From Desulfurococcales archaeon (GTDB lineage: Archaea; Thermoproteota; Thermoprotei_A; Sulfolobales; NBVN01): a stretch of 10,722 bases of DNA. The stretch spans positions 1 through 10,722 of the forward strand of contig JAMOVB010000061.1 of NCBI GenBank assembly GCA_027061705.1. Reading direction: 5' to 3'. The stretch's first letter is position 1; each line of letters begins with the position of its first letter. Shown here in pieces: positions 1 through 5,489 of the stretch. Under the pieces are notes generated by a model. The model had not been told where the DNA came from. It did not search any database and was given only the letters and a program-made list of their open reading frames with translations. The position numbers and the translations under genes are program-made.

Positions 1-657
1 AATAACTAGCATTACCTCATCAGGCTTTACGGCGTCTGCTAGTGCCTTCATCTCCTCAAGAAGTGCTTCCTCCTCGCCATACCCGTGGCGACCTGCCGTG
101 TCAATTATTATTATGTTTGCCCCAGATCTTCTTACCTCGGCAAGCCCTCTAACCGCTATCCCCACAGCATCTTTGGTTCTTTTCTCACCATAGAAAGGAA
201 CCCCAATCTGCTCAGCAAGCTGCTTAAGCTGGTCGTACGCCGCCGGCCTGTAGGTGTCCGTAGTTATTAGTCCCGGCCGGTAGCCACGGCGCTTATAGAA
301 GTAAGCTATCTTACCTGCGGTTGTTGTCTTACCGCTACCTTGAATTCCTACAAGCATTATAACCCACGGGAGCTTTTTAGGAAGGATTTCCGGGGCCTCG
401 CCCCCGAAAAGATTGACTAGACTATCGTACACTATCTTAATAAACCACTCACGCCTGAGTATTCCGGGCGGCGGTTCACTTTCAAGAGCTTTTTTCCTGA
501 TCTCCTTTGTGAACTCCAGAACTACCCGTACGTTAACATCGGCGCTTATCAGAGTCTTCTGAAGCTCTCTTATGAATGCGTTTACAGCATCTTCATACCT
601 ACCGCTACCTTTGAGGAAAGACGCTACGGCACTCCTTAATCTATCTAGCCCCCTCAT
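1..657 (-). CDS. srp54: Signal recognition particle GTPase SRP54 (3' end outside window)
   Basis: SRP54 is the GTPase subunit of the signal recognition particle. It binds 7S RNA and emerging signal sequences and brings ribosomes to the membrane receptor FtsY. The 219 visible residues cover the N-terminal helical bundle (about 1-90) and much of the NG GTPase domain. The P-loop is [10 protein letters not shown] (104-113), the family motif [11 protein letters not shown] lies at 134-144, and G3 is DTAGRHG (186-192). The rest of the G domain and the methionine-rich M domain lie beyond base 1. The ATG start (655-657) shares ATGA with the stop codon of aIF5A, so the two genes are probably cotranscribed and translationally coupled. 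FtsY shares the GTPase domain, but the short N domain starting MRGLDRL and the [11 protein letters not shown] motif favour SRP54. Confidence 0.96.
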   Translation of the reverse strand, partial: MRGLDRLRSAVASFLKGSGRYEDAVNAFIRELQKTLISADVNVRVVLEFTKEIRKKALESEPPPGILRREWFIKIVYDSLVNLFGGEAPEILPKKLPWVIMLVGIQGSGKTTTAGKIAYFYKRRGYRPGLITTDTYRPAAYDQLKQLAEQIGVPFYGEKRTKDAVGIAVRGLAEVRRSGANIIIIDTAGRHGYGEEEALLEEMKALADAVKPDEVMLVI

Positions 658-1061
658 TTGGCTCCCTTGAGAACCCTCATTATCTTTCTTCTGCCCATCA
701 CAACCCAATACTCTACCTCAGCGCCGGGCTCAAGCCTTCTGCGCAGGTCCTCCTCCTTAGGCATGTCTACCTCGAAGGTTTCATACGTTTCTAGGTCCAT
801 GAGCTGTATGGTGTCTCCGGTAATGGCTATTACCTGGGCAACCCTCTTATCTATTATGGGAACCTCGACACGCTGGCTGACTGGAGCAACGAGAGTCCTC
901 TTATTACCCGTAAATATACCTATGGCGACGACATGGGCCTTAGCACTGCCGTGCTTACCAGTCTTAGCCTTACTCATCTCAACTATTCTACATGGCTCGC
1001 CGTTTATGACTATGAAGTTACCGACCTTGAGACTGCCTAACTCAGCATACATCGTACTCAT
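654..1061 (-). CDS. eif5A: Translation initiation factor aIF5A
   Basis: This is archaeal IF5A, the homologue of eIF5A and bacterial EF-P, which helps the ribosome form difficult peptide bonds and terminate. It is 135 residues long, normal for the family. The first domain carries the hypusination loop [10 protein letters not shown] (33-42), with Lys36 as the predicted modified lysine. The second half is an OB-fold domain with the motifs GDTIQLMD (82-89) and [12 protein letters not shown] (102-113). The reading frame opens 20 codons further upstream, but I chose the ATG at 1059-1061 because the family begins MSTxYxELGSLK and a GAGGTG Shine-Dalgarno sits seven bases before it. Its stop overlaps the start of srp54. 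Expression is probably driven from the TATA-like element at 1095-1102. Confidence 0.96.
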   Translation of the reverse strand: MSTMYAELGSLKVGNFIVINGEPCRIVEMSKAKTGKHGSAKAHVVAIGIFTGNKRTLVAPVSQRVEVPIIDKRVAQVIAITGDTIQLMDLETYETFEVDMPKEEDLRRRLEPGAEVEYWVVMGRRKIMRVLKGAK

Positions 1062-1094
1062 TGGCCAGCACCTCAAAACATAATCCTGCCGGCC

Positions 1095-1102
1095 CTTAAA
1101 AC
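1095..1102 (-). promoter_or_regulatory. Putative TATA box for aIF5A-srp54
   Basis: The minus strand reads TTTTAAGG here, about 37 bases before the aIF5A ATG. That spacing would put transcription start just upstream of the GAGGTG ribosome binding site. It is inferred from position and composition only. Confidence 0.4.
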
Positions 1103-1136
1103 AGTTCCCAACTCTCTGCAAACGTTGAGGTTAGGT

Positions 1137-1231
1137 TGGCGCCGCGGCCGGGATTTGAACCCGGGTCACGGGCTTACTGCGGGCGCTCCCTCGACAGGCC
1201 CGCATACTGGGCCGGGCTATACTACCGCGGC
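1137..1231 (-). tRNA. tRNA-Asp(GUC) with a 17-nt intron
   Basis: A full cloverleaf can be folded by hand. The acceptor GCCGCGG pairs with CCGCGGC, followed by discriminator G and an encoded CCA (1137-1139). The D arm is GTAT/GTAT with two G-U pairs and GG in the loop. The anticodon stem is CGGGC/GCCCG, the variable loop TGAC, and the T arm CCGGG-TTCAAAT-CCCGG. The anticodon GTC reads aspartate codons. Exon 1 is 1231-1192 (40 nt) and exon 2 is 1174-1137 (38 nt including CCA), giving a mature tRNA of 75 nt plus CCA. The intron sits at the canonical archaeal position 37/38, so the gene depends on the tRNA splicing endonuclease and RtcB ligase for maturation. It lies upstream of aIF5A on the same strand. 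Confidence 0.96.
1175..1191 (-). other. tRNA-Asp intron with bulge-helix-bulge splice motif
   Basis: The 17-nt intron reads AGGGAGCGCCCGCAGTA. Folding gives a textbook bulge-helix-bulge: the outer helix is the anticodon stem CGGGC/GCCCG, the central 4-bp helix is CTGT/GCAG (one G-U pair), the 3-nt bulges are CGA and TAA, and the inner helix is GGG/CCC closed by AGCG. Cleavage between the second and third base of each bulge releases exactly 17 nt and leaves a 7-base anticodon loop, CTGTCGA. The anticodon itself takes part in the central helix. Confidence 0.9.
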
Positions 1232-1258
1232 ACTCCAAGGGCTAAGTATTTTAGAGGG

Positions 1259-1268
1259 TATTTTAAAG
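1259..1268 (-). promoter_or_regulatory. Putative TATA box for tRNA-Asp
   Basis: The minus strand reads CTTTAAAATA, a good archaeal TATA element, centred about 33 bases before the tRNA 5' end. This would start the precursor with a leader of roughly seven bases. Inferred from sequence and spacing. Confidence 0.5.
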
Positions 1269-1279
1269 TTAACCCACGA

Positions 1280-1297
1280 ACTGACAGGTAGGTCAGT
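1280..1297. repeat. Inverted repeat between divergent promoters
   Basis: Perfect 6-base arms ACTGAC and GTCAGT flank a 6-base spacer, AGGTAG. The repeat lies between the TATA elements of tRNA-Asp and the S26e gene and could be an operator or a chance palindrome. It is too short to judge alone. Confidence 0.35.
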
Positions 1298-1327
1298 AAG
1301 CATGCCGCCACACTTATTCGGAATGAG

Positions 1328-1341
1328 TTAAAGTTAAATTA
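1328..1341 (+). promoter_or_regulatory. Putative TATA region for the S26e gene
   Basis: The AT-rich GTTAAAGTTAAATTA stretch ends about 32 bases before the TTG start. Transcription would begin just ahead of the GGAGGTG ribosome binding site. Inferred from composition and spacing. Confidence 0.4.
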
Positions 1342-1372
1342 CGAAGCTAAGAAGTCGTAGGAGGTGCGAGAA

Positions 1373-1657
1373 TTGCCTAAGAAGCGTGAGAATAGAGGTC
1401 GGCATAAGGGCGGTAAGGGCTCCGTAAGGATGATTCAGTGCGATCAGTGCGGACGCTTAGTCCCTGAGGATAAGGCAATATGCATAACGAGGTGGTATTC
1501 ACCGGTAGACCCCCAGCTTGCGGCAGAGCTTGAGAAGAAGGGAGCCATAATAGCGAGGTACCCCATCCGAAAATGCTATTGCGTTAGTTGCGCAGTCTTC
1601 TTAGGAATAGTTAAGGTTAGGTCTGAAGAGGAGAGGAAGCGCAGGAGGGCCAGGTAA
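1373..1657 (+). CDS. rps26e: 30S ribosomal protein S26e
   Basis: S26e is a zinc-binding protein of the small ribosomal subunit, near the mRNA exit channel and the 3' end of 16S rRNA. The 94-residue product starts [15 protein letters not shown], as the family does. It carries zinc cysteines C23 and C26 (CDQCG) and C70 and C73 (CVSC), and ends in a basic tail. I chose TTG at 1373 over the in-frame GTG at 1364 because that GTG lies inside the Shine-Dalgarno GGAGGTG, which sits six bases before the TTG, and because homologues begin MPKKR. S26e is present in TACK archaea and eukaryotes and largely missing from euryarchaea, so it is the best taxonomic clue in the window. Confidence 0.95.
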   Translation: MPKKRENRGRHKGGKGSVRMIQCDQCGRLVPEDKAICITRWYSPVDPQLAAELEKKGAIIARYPIRKCYCVSCAVFLGIVKVRSEEERKRRRAR

Positions 1658-1659
1658 GG

Positions 1660-1668
1660 TATTTTAAT
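1660..1668 (+). promoter_or_regulatory. Putative TATA box for rpl44e-rps27e
   Basis: TATTTTAAT is centred about 41 bases before the L44e GTG start, immediately after the S26e stop. It suggests that L44e-S27e can be transcribed independently of S26e. Inferred. Confidence 0.4.
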
Positions 1669-1704
1669 CGAGTATGCCTCCAGAAACTAGAGAGGGTGGT
1701 CAGA

Positions 1705-1992
1705 GTGAAAATTCCGAAGAGGATAAGGACGTACTGCCCTAGGTGCGGGACACACACAGTGCATACCGTAACCATATACAAGTCAGGTAAGAGAAGGACG
1801 CTGGCCGAGGGGCAGAGAAGATATGAAAGGAAGAATAAGGGGTATGGTAGTAAGAGAAAGCCTGAGCAGAAGAGGCTAGCTAAGGTAACTAAGAAAGTAG
1901 TGCTTAAGCTGAAGTGCACGAAGTGCGGCTACATAAGCCATAGGAAGGGCATACGTCTAAAGAAGGCTGAGTTAGTGGAGGTGGTCAGGTAA
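1705..1992 (+). CDS. rpl44e: 50S ribosomal protein L44e
   Basis: L44e is a zinc-ribbon protein of the large subunit, close to the E site. The 95-residue product begins [13 protein letters not shown], has paired zinc cysteines C11/C14 (CPRC) and C71/C74 (CTKC), and contains the family signature around [15 protein letters not shown] (47-61). The preferred start is GTG at 1705: homologues begin MKxPKxIRTYC, and a GGTG motif lies about six bases upstream. An in-frame GTG at 1696 overlaps that motif and would add only three residues. The stop TAA shares one base with the ATG of S27e, so translation is probably coupled. L44e-S27e-aIF2-alpha-Nop10 is a conserved archaeal gene order. Confidence 0.96.
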   Translation: MKIPKRIRTYCPRCGTHTVHTVTIYKSGKRRTLAEGQRRYERKNKGYGSKRKPEQKRLAKVTKKVVLKLKCTKCGYISHRKGIRLKKAELVEVVR

Positions 1993-2189
1993 TGAAGAAG
2001 AGGAAGATACTAATACCCATGCCTAAATCGAGGTTCGTTAAGGTTAAGTGCCCTGCATGTGGGAACGAGCAGATAGTGTTTGACCATGCAACGTTCCCTG
2101 CAAGATGCCTTGTTTGCGGAAAGGTTCTAGTGGAGCCCACTGGAGGCAAGGCGAAGATCCTAGGCGATATAGTGAAGATACTAGGTTAG
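1992..2189 (+). CDS. rps27e: 30S ribosomal protein S27e
   Basis: S27e is a small zinc-finger protein of the small ribosomal subunit. The product is 65 residues long, with a basic N terminus and a four-cysteine zinc ribbon, C20-x2-C23 (CPAC) and C39-x2-C42 (CLVC). Between them is the typical [11 protein letters not shown] segment, followed by the conserved GGKAKILG near the end. The ATG overlaps the L44e stop codon (TAATG), so no independent ribosome binding site is needed. The length and cysteine spacing match the family with nothing missing. Confidence 0.96.
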   Translation: MKKRKILIPMPKSRFVKVKCPACGNEQIVFDHATFPARCLVCGKVLVEPTGGKAKILGDIVKILG

Positions 2190-2229
2190 GCTGCAGTCTC
2201 TTTTAAACCACTCCATTCACACTAATTGC

Positions 2230-2237
2230 TTTAAAAT
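2230..2237 (+). promoter_or_regulatory. Putative TATA box for aIF2-alpha/nop10
   Basis: TTTAAAAT is centred about 37 bases before the proposed CTG start of aIF2-alpha. Transcription would begin near 2259 and give a leader of about 12 bases that carries GGTGATG as ribosome binding site. The 81-base gap 2190-2270 otherwise shows only a short T-run after the S27e stop (CTTTT near 2199). Confidence 0.45.
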
Positions 2238-2270
2238 TGCACGCTATATAGTTGAGGTAGGTGATGTGAC

Positions 2271-3071
2271 CTGGTTAGAACTAGGAAGAAATTACCTAGT
2301 GTTGGCGACCTAGTCATAGGGACCGTTAAGAAGATATTTGACTATGGCGCCTACTTAAGCCTCGATGAGTACGGGGGTCATGAAGCTTACCTGCCGTGGT
2401 CTGAGGTGAGTTCGAAATGGGTTAAGGATATCAGAGACTTTCTAAGAGAGGGTCAGAAGGTTGTTGTTAAGGTAATCAGAGTTGATAGGAGGAGAGGGCA
2501 TGTCGACGTATCGCTGAAGAGGGTTAACGTAACCGAGCAGCGTAGGAAGATGCTTGAGTTTAAGCGCGCTCAGAGAGCTGAGAAGATGCTGGAGATAGTG
2601 GCTAAGAAGTTGGGCAAGACCCTTGATGAGGCGTACGACGAGGTTGGATGGAAGCTGGAGGACTACTATGGCGAGATATTCTACGGCATGGAGGAGGCAG
2701 CCTACAGGGGGGAGGATGCCTTAAGAGAAGCTGGAGTGCCGGAGGAGTGGATACCGCCGTTAATGGAGGAGATAAGGAAGCACATAAAGATAAAGAAGGT
2801 CAAGATAAGGGGCATAGTAACGTTGATGTCTACAGCGCCTGACGGCATAGAGAGGATAAAGTCGGCGTTCCTGAAGCCTCTTAAGAAGATAGACATGCCA
2901 GCGGACACTAAAGTAAGGGTTTACACTATAGGCGCCCCAAGATACAGGGTTGAGGTCATATCAACGGACTATAAGAAGGCAGAGAGGGTCCTGGCTGAAT
3001 ACATTAAGGGGATACAGAAGTACGCCAATCATTATAAGATGATATTCGCCTTCACGAGGGAGAAGGGGTAA
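2271..3071 (+). CDS. eif2A: Translation initiation factor aIF2 alpha subunit (CTG start)
   Basis: This is the alpha subunit of aIF2, the GTPase complex that delivers initiator Met-tRNA to the small ribosomal subunit. The protein is 266 residues, normal for archaea: an S1-type OB domain (about 11-88, with VGDLVIGTVKKIFDYGAYLSL), a helical middle domain, and an alpha/beta C-terminal domain that contacts the gamma subunit. Ser47 in SEVSSKW lies where eukaryotic eIF2-alpha has the regulated Ser51. No ATG, GTG or TTG exists in frame between the stop at 2262 and GTG 2406, and starting at 2406 would remove most of the S1 domain. The codon giving the family's usual MVRxRxxLP start is CTG at 2271, six bases after GGTGA. 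The stop shares one base with the nop10 ATG. Confidence 0.93.
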   Translation: MVRTRKKLPSVGDLVIGTVKKIFDYGAYLSLDEYGGHEAYLPWSEVSSKWVKDIRDFLREGQKVVVKVIRVDRRRGHVDVSLKRVNVTEQRRKMLEFKRAQRAEKMLEIVAKKLGKTLDEAYDEVGWKLEDYYGEIFYGMEEAAYRGEDALREAGVPEEWIPPLMEEIRKHIKIKKVKIRGIVTLMSTAPDGIERIKSAFLKPLKKIDMPADTKVRVYTIGAPRYRVEVISTDYKKAERVLAEYIKGIQKYANHYKMIFAFTREKG

Positions 3072-3247
3072 TGCGTTTTTTGCTACGCAAGTGCCGGAAG
3101 TGCGGAAGGTATACGTTAAGAGAGGTATGCCCGGTGTGCGGAGCTAGGACCGCCGTAGCTCACCCGCCGCGTTTCTCACCAGTGGATAAGTACGTAAGGT
3201 ACCGGATACTGCTTAAGGAGATGTGCTCCTCACGCGCTAAGGGTTAG
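3071..3247 (+). CDS. nop10: H/ACA RNP component Nop10
   Basis: Nop10 is a small zinc-binding protein of H/ACA ribonucleoproteins. It joins the pseudouridine synthase Cbf5, with L7Ae and Gar1, on guide RNAs that direct rRNA pseudouridylation. The 58-residue product reads MRFLLRKCRKCGRYTL, then VCPVCG, then AHPPRFSPVDKY, all family hallmarks. The four zinc cysteines are C8, C11, C20 and C23. Its ATG uses the last A of the aIF2-alpha stop, a common archaeal pairing, so the two are translationally coupled. Its TAG stop overlaps the stop of the convergent carS gene. At this length it is easily missed by automatic gene finding. Confidence 0.95.
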   Translation: MRFLLRKCRKCGRYTLREVCPVCGARTAVAHPPRFSPVDKYVRYRILLKEMCSSRAKG

Positions 3248-3756
3248 TACGGCTCGTCTTTAAGGCCTATCAAATATGCTATGAGGTTAGTCAGGGGGTG
3301 TAGAACCATAACAACGTATACTATCACAGAAAAGTCGACTAACGTAACCGTATATCCGGCGAGCCTATCCACGTGAGTTGCCTTGATGAGCGCGAATGCC
3401 ACGAGTATGAAGCTGAGCTGGTCTAAGGGTATGAATGGCTCGCCCGACCTTAAACCCAACCTACGCTTAACAAAGGAGTTTATGGAGTCTCCAGCCATGG
3501 CTCCGAAACCTGACACAGCGCCGTAGGCTACCCAGTAGGGATTTGCTAGTATTATGGCGTAGGCCACACCCGTAAGTAGGCCGCCTAAAACGCCGGCTAT
3601 GAAGCCCTCTACAGACTTGCTATTGCCTAAAACTCTCCTCCCGTCGACGAACAGCTTACCGCGGTCGAGCGGGTGCCTCCTCTTGATGACGTTGCTCGCT
3701 ATCACTGGCGATGCGTTGGCTATCATTGCTGGGAGGAACAGGAACACTGACCTCAT
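3244..3756 (-). CDS. carS: CDP-archaeol synthase CarS
   Basis: CarS is an integral membrane cytidylyltransferase that joins CTP to 2,3-di-O-geranylgeranylglyceryl phosphate, giving the CDP-activated lipid used to build archaeal polar lipids. The 170-residue protein has about five hydrophobic segments (near 2-22, 52-71, 75-91, 113-126, 137-165). Family motifs are PAMIANASPV (9-18), HPLDRGK (28-34), DGRRVLGNSKS (38-48), GDSINSFVKRRLG (89-101) and PLDQL (110-114). I chose ATG at 3756 because GGGAGG lies six bases upstream and homologues start just before the PAxxANxxPV helix; an upstream GTG at 3801 is possible. The 5' end overlaps the 3' end of the RecA-like gene by 101 bases, and the stop overlaps that of nop10 in convergent orientation. 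Confidence 0.92.
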   Translation of the reverse strand: MRSVFLFLPAMIANASPVIASNVIKRRHPLDRGKLFVDGRRVLGNSKSVEGFIAGVLGGLLTGVAYAIILANPYWVAYGAVSGFGAMAGDSINSFVKRRLGLRSGEPFIPLDQLSFILVAFALIKATHVDRLAGYTVTLVDFSVIVYVVMVLHPLTNLIAYLIGLKDEPY

Positions 3757-4387
3757 CACCAGCCTCCCTAAGGCCGTTGCCCAGCTTAACACCGTCCTCA
3801 CCTATTTCAAAGGGAACCCTCCTGCCCAGCTCCTCAAGGTTCTTGGGGTTCAGTAAAATAAGCTCACCTAGTCCGCGTCCGTGCTTAACGCATTTGATCA
3901 GAATATCGCACCAAAAGAGAATATATCGCTCTCCGCTAATGCCTTCATCCCCCTTAACTTGGGCTGTCAGTAGCACCGGAATCCCCTCCTCAGAAAGCCT
4001 CGAGAGCATAGCTATCGTCGCTCCAAACACGCGCCCTGCACTCGGCTCGAACGCTGCCTCCATCCTGTAGAAGGAGTTTATTGAATCAACGATAACGAGC
4101 CTTACCTTCTCCTTATTCGCAACTGCCCGCAAGATCTCAAAAGTCAGCCTAAGGAGGTGCTCGCTACTTACAGCAGTTGCGAATAGGCACTCGTCGCCTA
4201 ACCTGTAACGGTTTAGAAGGTGGAGGTACTGGGGCCCTTCAGTGCTTATGAAATAGCAGCGTCCTGCTTCAGAACTATCGCATAGCTCGCTCATTAACCT
4301 TAAGGCAAGGTTAGTCTTCCCGCACCCTGCCTCACCGTACAGTACTGTAACGCCTTTGACAATGTCTCTTATTAGAATCCCCGCCAC
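3656..4387 (-). CDS. RecA-superfamily ATPase, RadB/aRadC-like
   Basis: This is a 243-residue single-domain RecA-fold ATPase resembling the archaeal RadA paralogues RadB and aRadC, which act as accessory recombination proteins. Walker A is GEAGCGKT (18-25) and Walker B is LVIVDS (97-102). The strand LLTAQV (139-144) sits where RecA proteins sense nucleotide. The domain ends with KHGRGLGEL (168-176) and FEIGEDGVKL (193-202), similar to the RadB end. There is no N-terminal helix-hairpin-helix domain, so this is not RadA itself. GTG at 4387 is the first start after an in-frame stop two codons upstream, and a TATA-like element lies about 33 bases away, implying a near-leaderless mRNA. Residues 211-243 form a charged tail that overlaps carS. 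The function in repair is inferred; a KaiC-like signalling role is possible. Confidence 0.8.
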   Translation of the reverse strand: MAGILIRDIVKGVTVLYGEAGCGKTNLALRLMSELCDSSEAGRCYFISTEGPQYLHLLNRYRLGDECLFATAVSSEHLLRLTFEILRAVANKEKVRLVIVDSINSFYRMEAAFEPSAGRVFGATIAMLSRLSEEGIPVLLTAQVKGDEGISGERYILFWCDILIKCVKHGRGLGELILLNPKNLEELGRRVPFEIGEDGVKLGNGLREAGDEVSVPVPPSNDSQRIASDSEQRHQEEAPARPR

Positions 4388-4415
4388 GGCTTCTCAGGTA
4401 AGTATTATTACTCCG

Positions 4416-4425
4416 AAAAATAAAT
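4416..4425. promoter_or_regulatory. AT-rich core of the divergent RecA-like / RNase H-fold promoter region
   Basis: On the minus strand this reads ATTTATTTTT, about 33 bases before the RecA-like GTG. On the plus strand it reads AAAAATAAAT, about 30 bases before a GTG at 4451. A second AT block, near 4399-4410, could serve the GTG at 4436. One or both blocks probably drive the two divergent genes. Inferred from composition and spacing. Confidence 0.4.
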
Positions 4426-4435
4426 GCATAGCTAG

Positions 4436-5086
4436 GTGGGTCCTAGGGACGTGGGAAAGCGTAAGACTAGCATAGCTGTGGCGTTATGTGACCCCCGCCT
4501 AATGCGTAGCTTCCGTGAGGTGGCGGAAAGGCTTAGAATAGTGTACACGGTCCCTAGGGCGCATGATAAGGTCGTCAGTGCCGATATAGTTATTATAGAT
4601 GATGAGTGCCTTGAGATGTTTAAGGTCGACGCTCAAGCAGCATACCTAGTTAGCAGTTCTGAGGACGTTACGCGTGTTGCCTACGAAGTAGCGGGCGTTA
4701 GGCAGGAGAACGTACTGCTCGTGGGTATCGACATAGGTTCTCAGATAGCGTATGTAGCTATTGTGGGGGGTACGATAATTGATAAAGGTAAGGTTAGATC
4801 GCCGGAGCTGCTCACTTTAAAGATTAGGAATATTCGCAATGAATTAGGGGGTGTGAGGGAAGTCATAGTTAAGGTTGGGATACCTGAGTCAAGCTTATAC
4901 GATGAGGTTCTTGAGGAGCTAATTGAGCTTCTACTTAAGTCGGGCTGTAAGGTATATGCTGTGGACGAAAATGGAACCTCCTCAAAACCTCTTCCCGTGT
5001 TAAAAAGGATGGTTGGTGAAGGGGATGCCGATATTAACGCCGCGGTGAATATAGCTTTGAGGGACGGCACGCTAGTCGTTAGGTAG
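4436..5086 (+). CDS. Uncharacterised RNase H-fold (RuvC-like) protein
   Basis: I do not recognise a named family. Residues 1-90 alternate beta and alpha segments (TSIAVALCDP, ADIVIIDDE, AAYLVSSS), suggesting a small Rossmann-like domain. From about 93 the protein looks like an RNase H fold: LLVGIDIG with Asp99, a second strand AYVAIVGGTIIDKGKV, then KVYAVDENGTSS with Asp177/Glu178, and GDADINAAVNIAL with Asp197/Asp199 near the C terminus. The acidic order and the closing DxNAAxNI helix resemble RuvC-type nucleases, including the last RuvC motif of TnpB. ASKHA ATPases also begin GIDIGS, so that is the main alternative. GTG at 4436 gives 216 residues; GTG at 4451 is also plausible. The gene is divergent from the RecA-like ATPase and precedes the DUF134 gene. 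A nuclease role is inferred. Confidence 0.72.
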   Translation: MGPRDVGKRKTSIAVALCDPRLMRSFREVAERLRIVYTVPRAHDKVVSADIVIIDDECLEMFKVDAQAAYLVSSSEDVTRVAYEVAGVRQENVLLVGIDIGSQIAYVAIVGGTIIDKGKVRSPELLTLKIRNIRNELGGVREVIVKVGIPESSLYDEVLEELIELLLKSGCKVYAVDENGTSSKPLPVLKRMVGEGDADINAAVNIALRDGTLVVR

Positions 5087-5141
5087 TTGCGGAGGGGTGG
5101 CGGCACCGTAGCTTACTAATGCCGTTGAGGTGTGCTTCAGT

Positions 5142-5489
5142 ATGCCAGGCGGTCCTCCGTGGAGGTGGCGTAGGTGGCTTGGGCGGGGCAGGATCCCTAA
5201 GCCTAGATTCATACATGCACCATTCAGAAGCTTCTCATACGTACCTGCACCTTCGGTACCCCCCGGAATGGAGTTTGAGGAAATACTCCCTGACGAACTT
5301 GAGGCATTGCGCTTAGTGTACTTGGAGAAGAAGTCGCAAAGTGAGGCTGCGAAGATAATGGGGGTGTCACGAGGGACTGTATGGAGGTTGCTTGAGAGTG
5401 GTAGGGTGAAGCTTGTAAGGGCTTTAGTGACGGGGAAGGCCATAGTAATAATAGCTCCGCAACCCGAGGGCTCAAGCAGTAGTCCCTGA
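5142..5489 (+). CDS. DUF134 (UPF0251) family predicted DNA-binding protein
   Basis: DUF134 proteins are small predicted helix-turn-helix regulators of unknown target, common in archaea and anaerobic bacteria. The 115-residue product has a Gly/Trp/Arg-rich start (PGGPPWRWRRWLGRGR), the family's KPRFI segment, then LPDELEALRLVYLEKKS. The sigma70 region 4-like helix-turn-helix follows (about 60-90), with QSEAAKIMGVSRGTVWRLLE containing the recognition helix. A GKAIVI segment and a short Ser-rich tail follow. ATG at 5142 is preferred, ten bases after GAGGTG, because the in-frame GTG at 5130 lies inside that motif. It follows the RNase H-fold gene by 55 bases, perhaps cotranscribed, and its last 18 bases overlap the end of convergent rsmA. 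Confidence 0.88.
   Translation: MPGGPPWRWRRWLGRGRIPKPRFIHAPFRSFSYVPAPSVPPGMEFEEILPDELEALRLVYLEKKSQSEAAKIMGVSRGTVWRLLESGRVKLVRALVTGKAIVIIAPQPEGSSSSP

Noticed and set aside
658..1083. Long open frame antisense to aIF5A
   Set aside because: It mirrors a clearly conserved gene on the other strand, has Ser/Leu-rich shadow composition and no recognisable domain.
1125..1331. Open frame running through the tRNA-Asp region on the plus strand
   Set aside because: It lies over the tRNA gene and promoter region, has no ribosome binding site and matches no protein pattern.
1674..1742. Short ATG frame between S26e and L44e
   Set aside because: Only about 22 codons, overlapping the L44e start in another frame, with no Shine-Dalgarno and no recognisable sequence.
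1617..1919. Minus-strand frame of 100 codons over L44e
   Set aside because: It is antisense to a strongly conserved ribosomal protein; its hydrophobic look comes from complementing Lys/Arg codons.
2190..2270. Possible C/D box guide RNA or riboswitch ahead of aIF2-alpha
   Set aside because: I find no paired C (RTGATGA) and D (CTGA) boxes and no stable stem; the gap is explained by a TATA box and ribosome binding site.
3711..4070. Plus-strand frame over the RecA-like gene
   Set aside because: Antisense to Walker motifs with low-complexity Ser/Pro/Leu content; no independent support.
4976..5083. Possible TnpB/IS605 remnant, because of the DxNAAxNI-like segment
   Set aside because: No zinc-finger CxxC pairs, no transposon ends or TnpA, and the whole protein has its own coherent N-terminal domain; the likeness is shared RNase H-fold topology.
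4741..5443. Two minus-strand frames over the RNase H-fold and DUF134 genes
   Set aside because: Both are shadows of plus-strand genes with coherent folds; no ribosome binding site or family motif.
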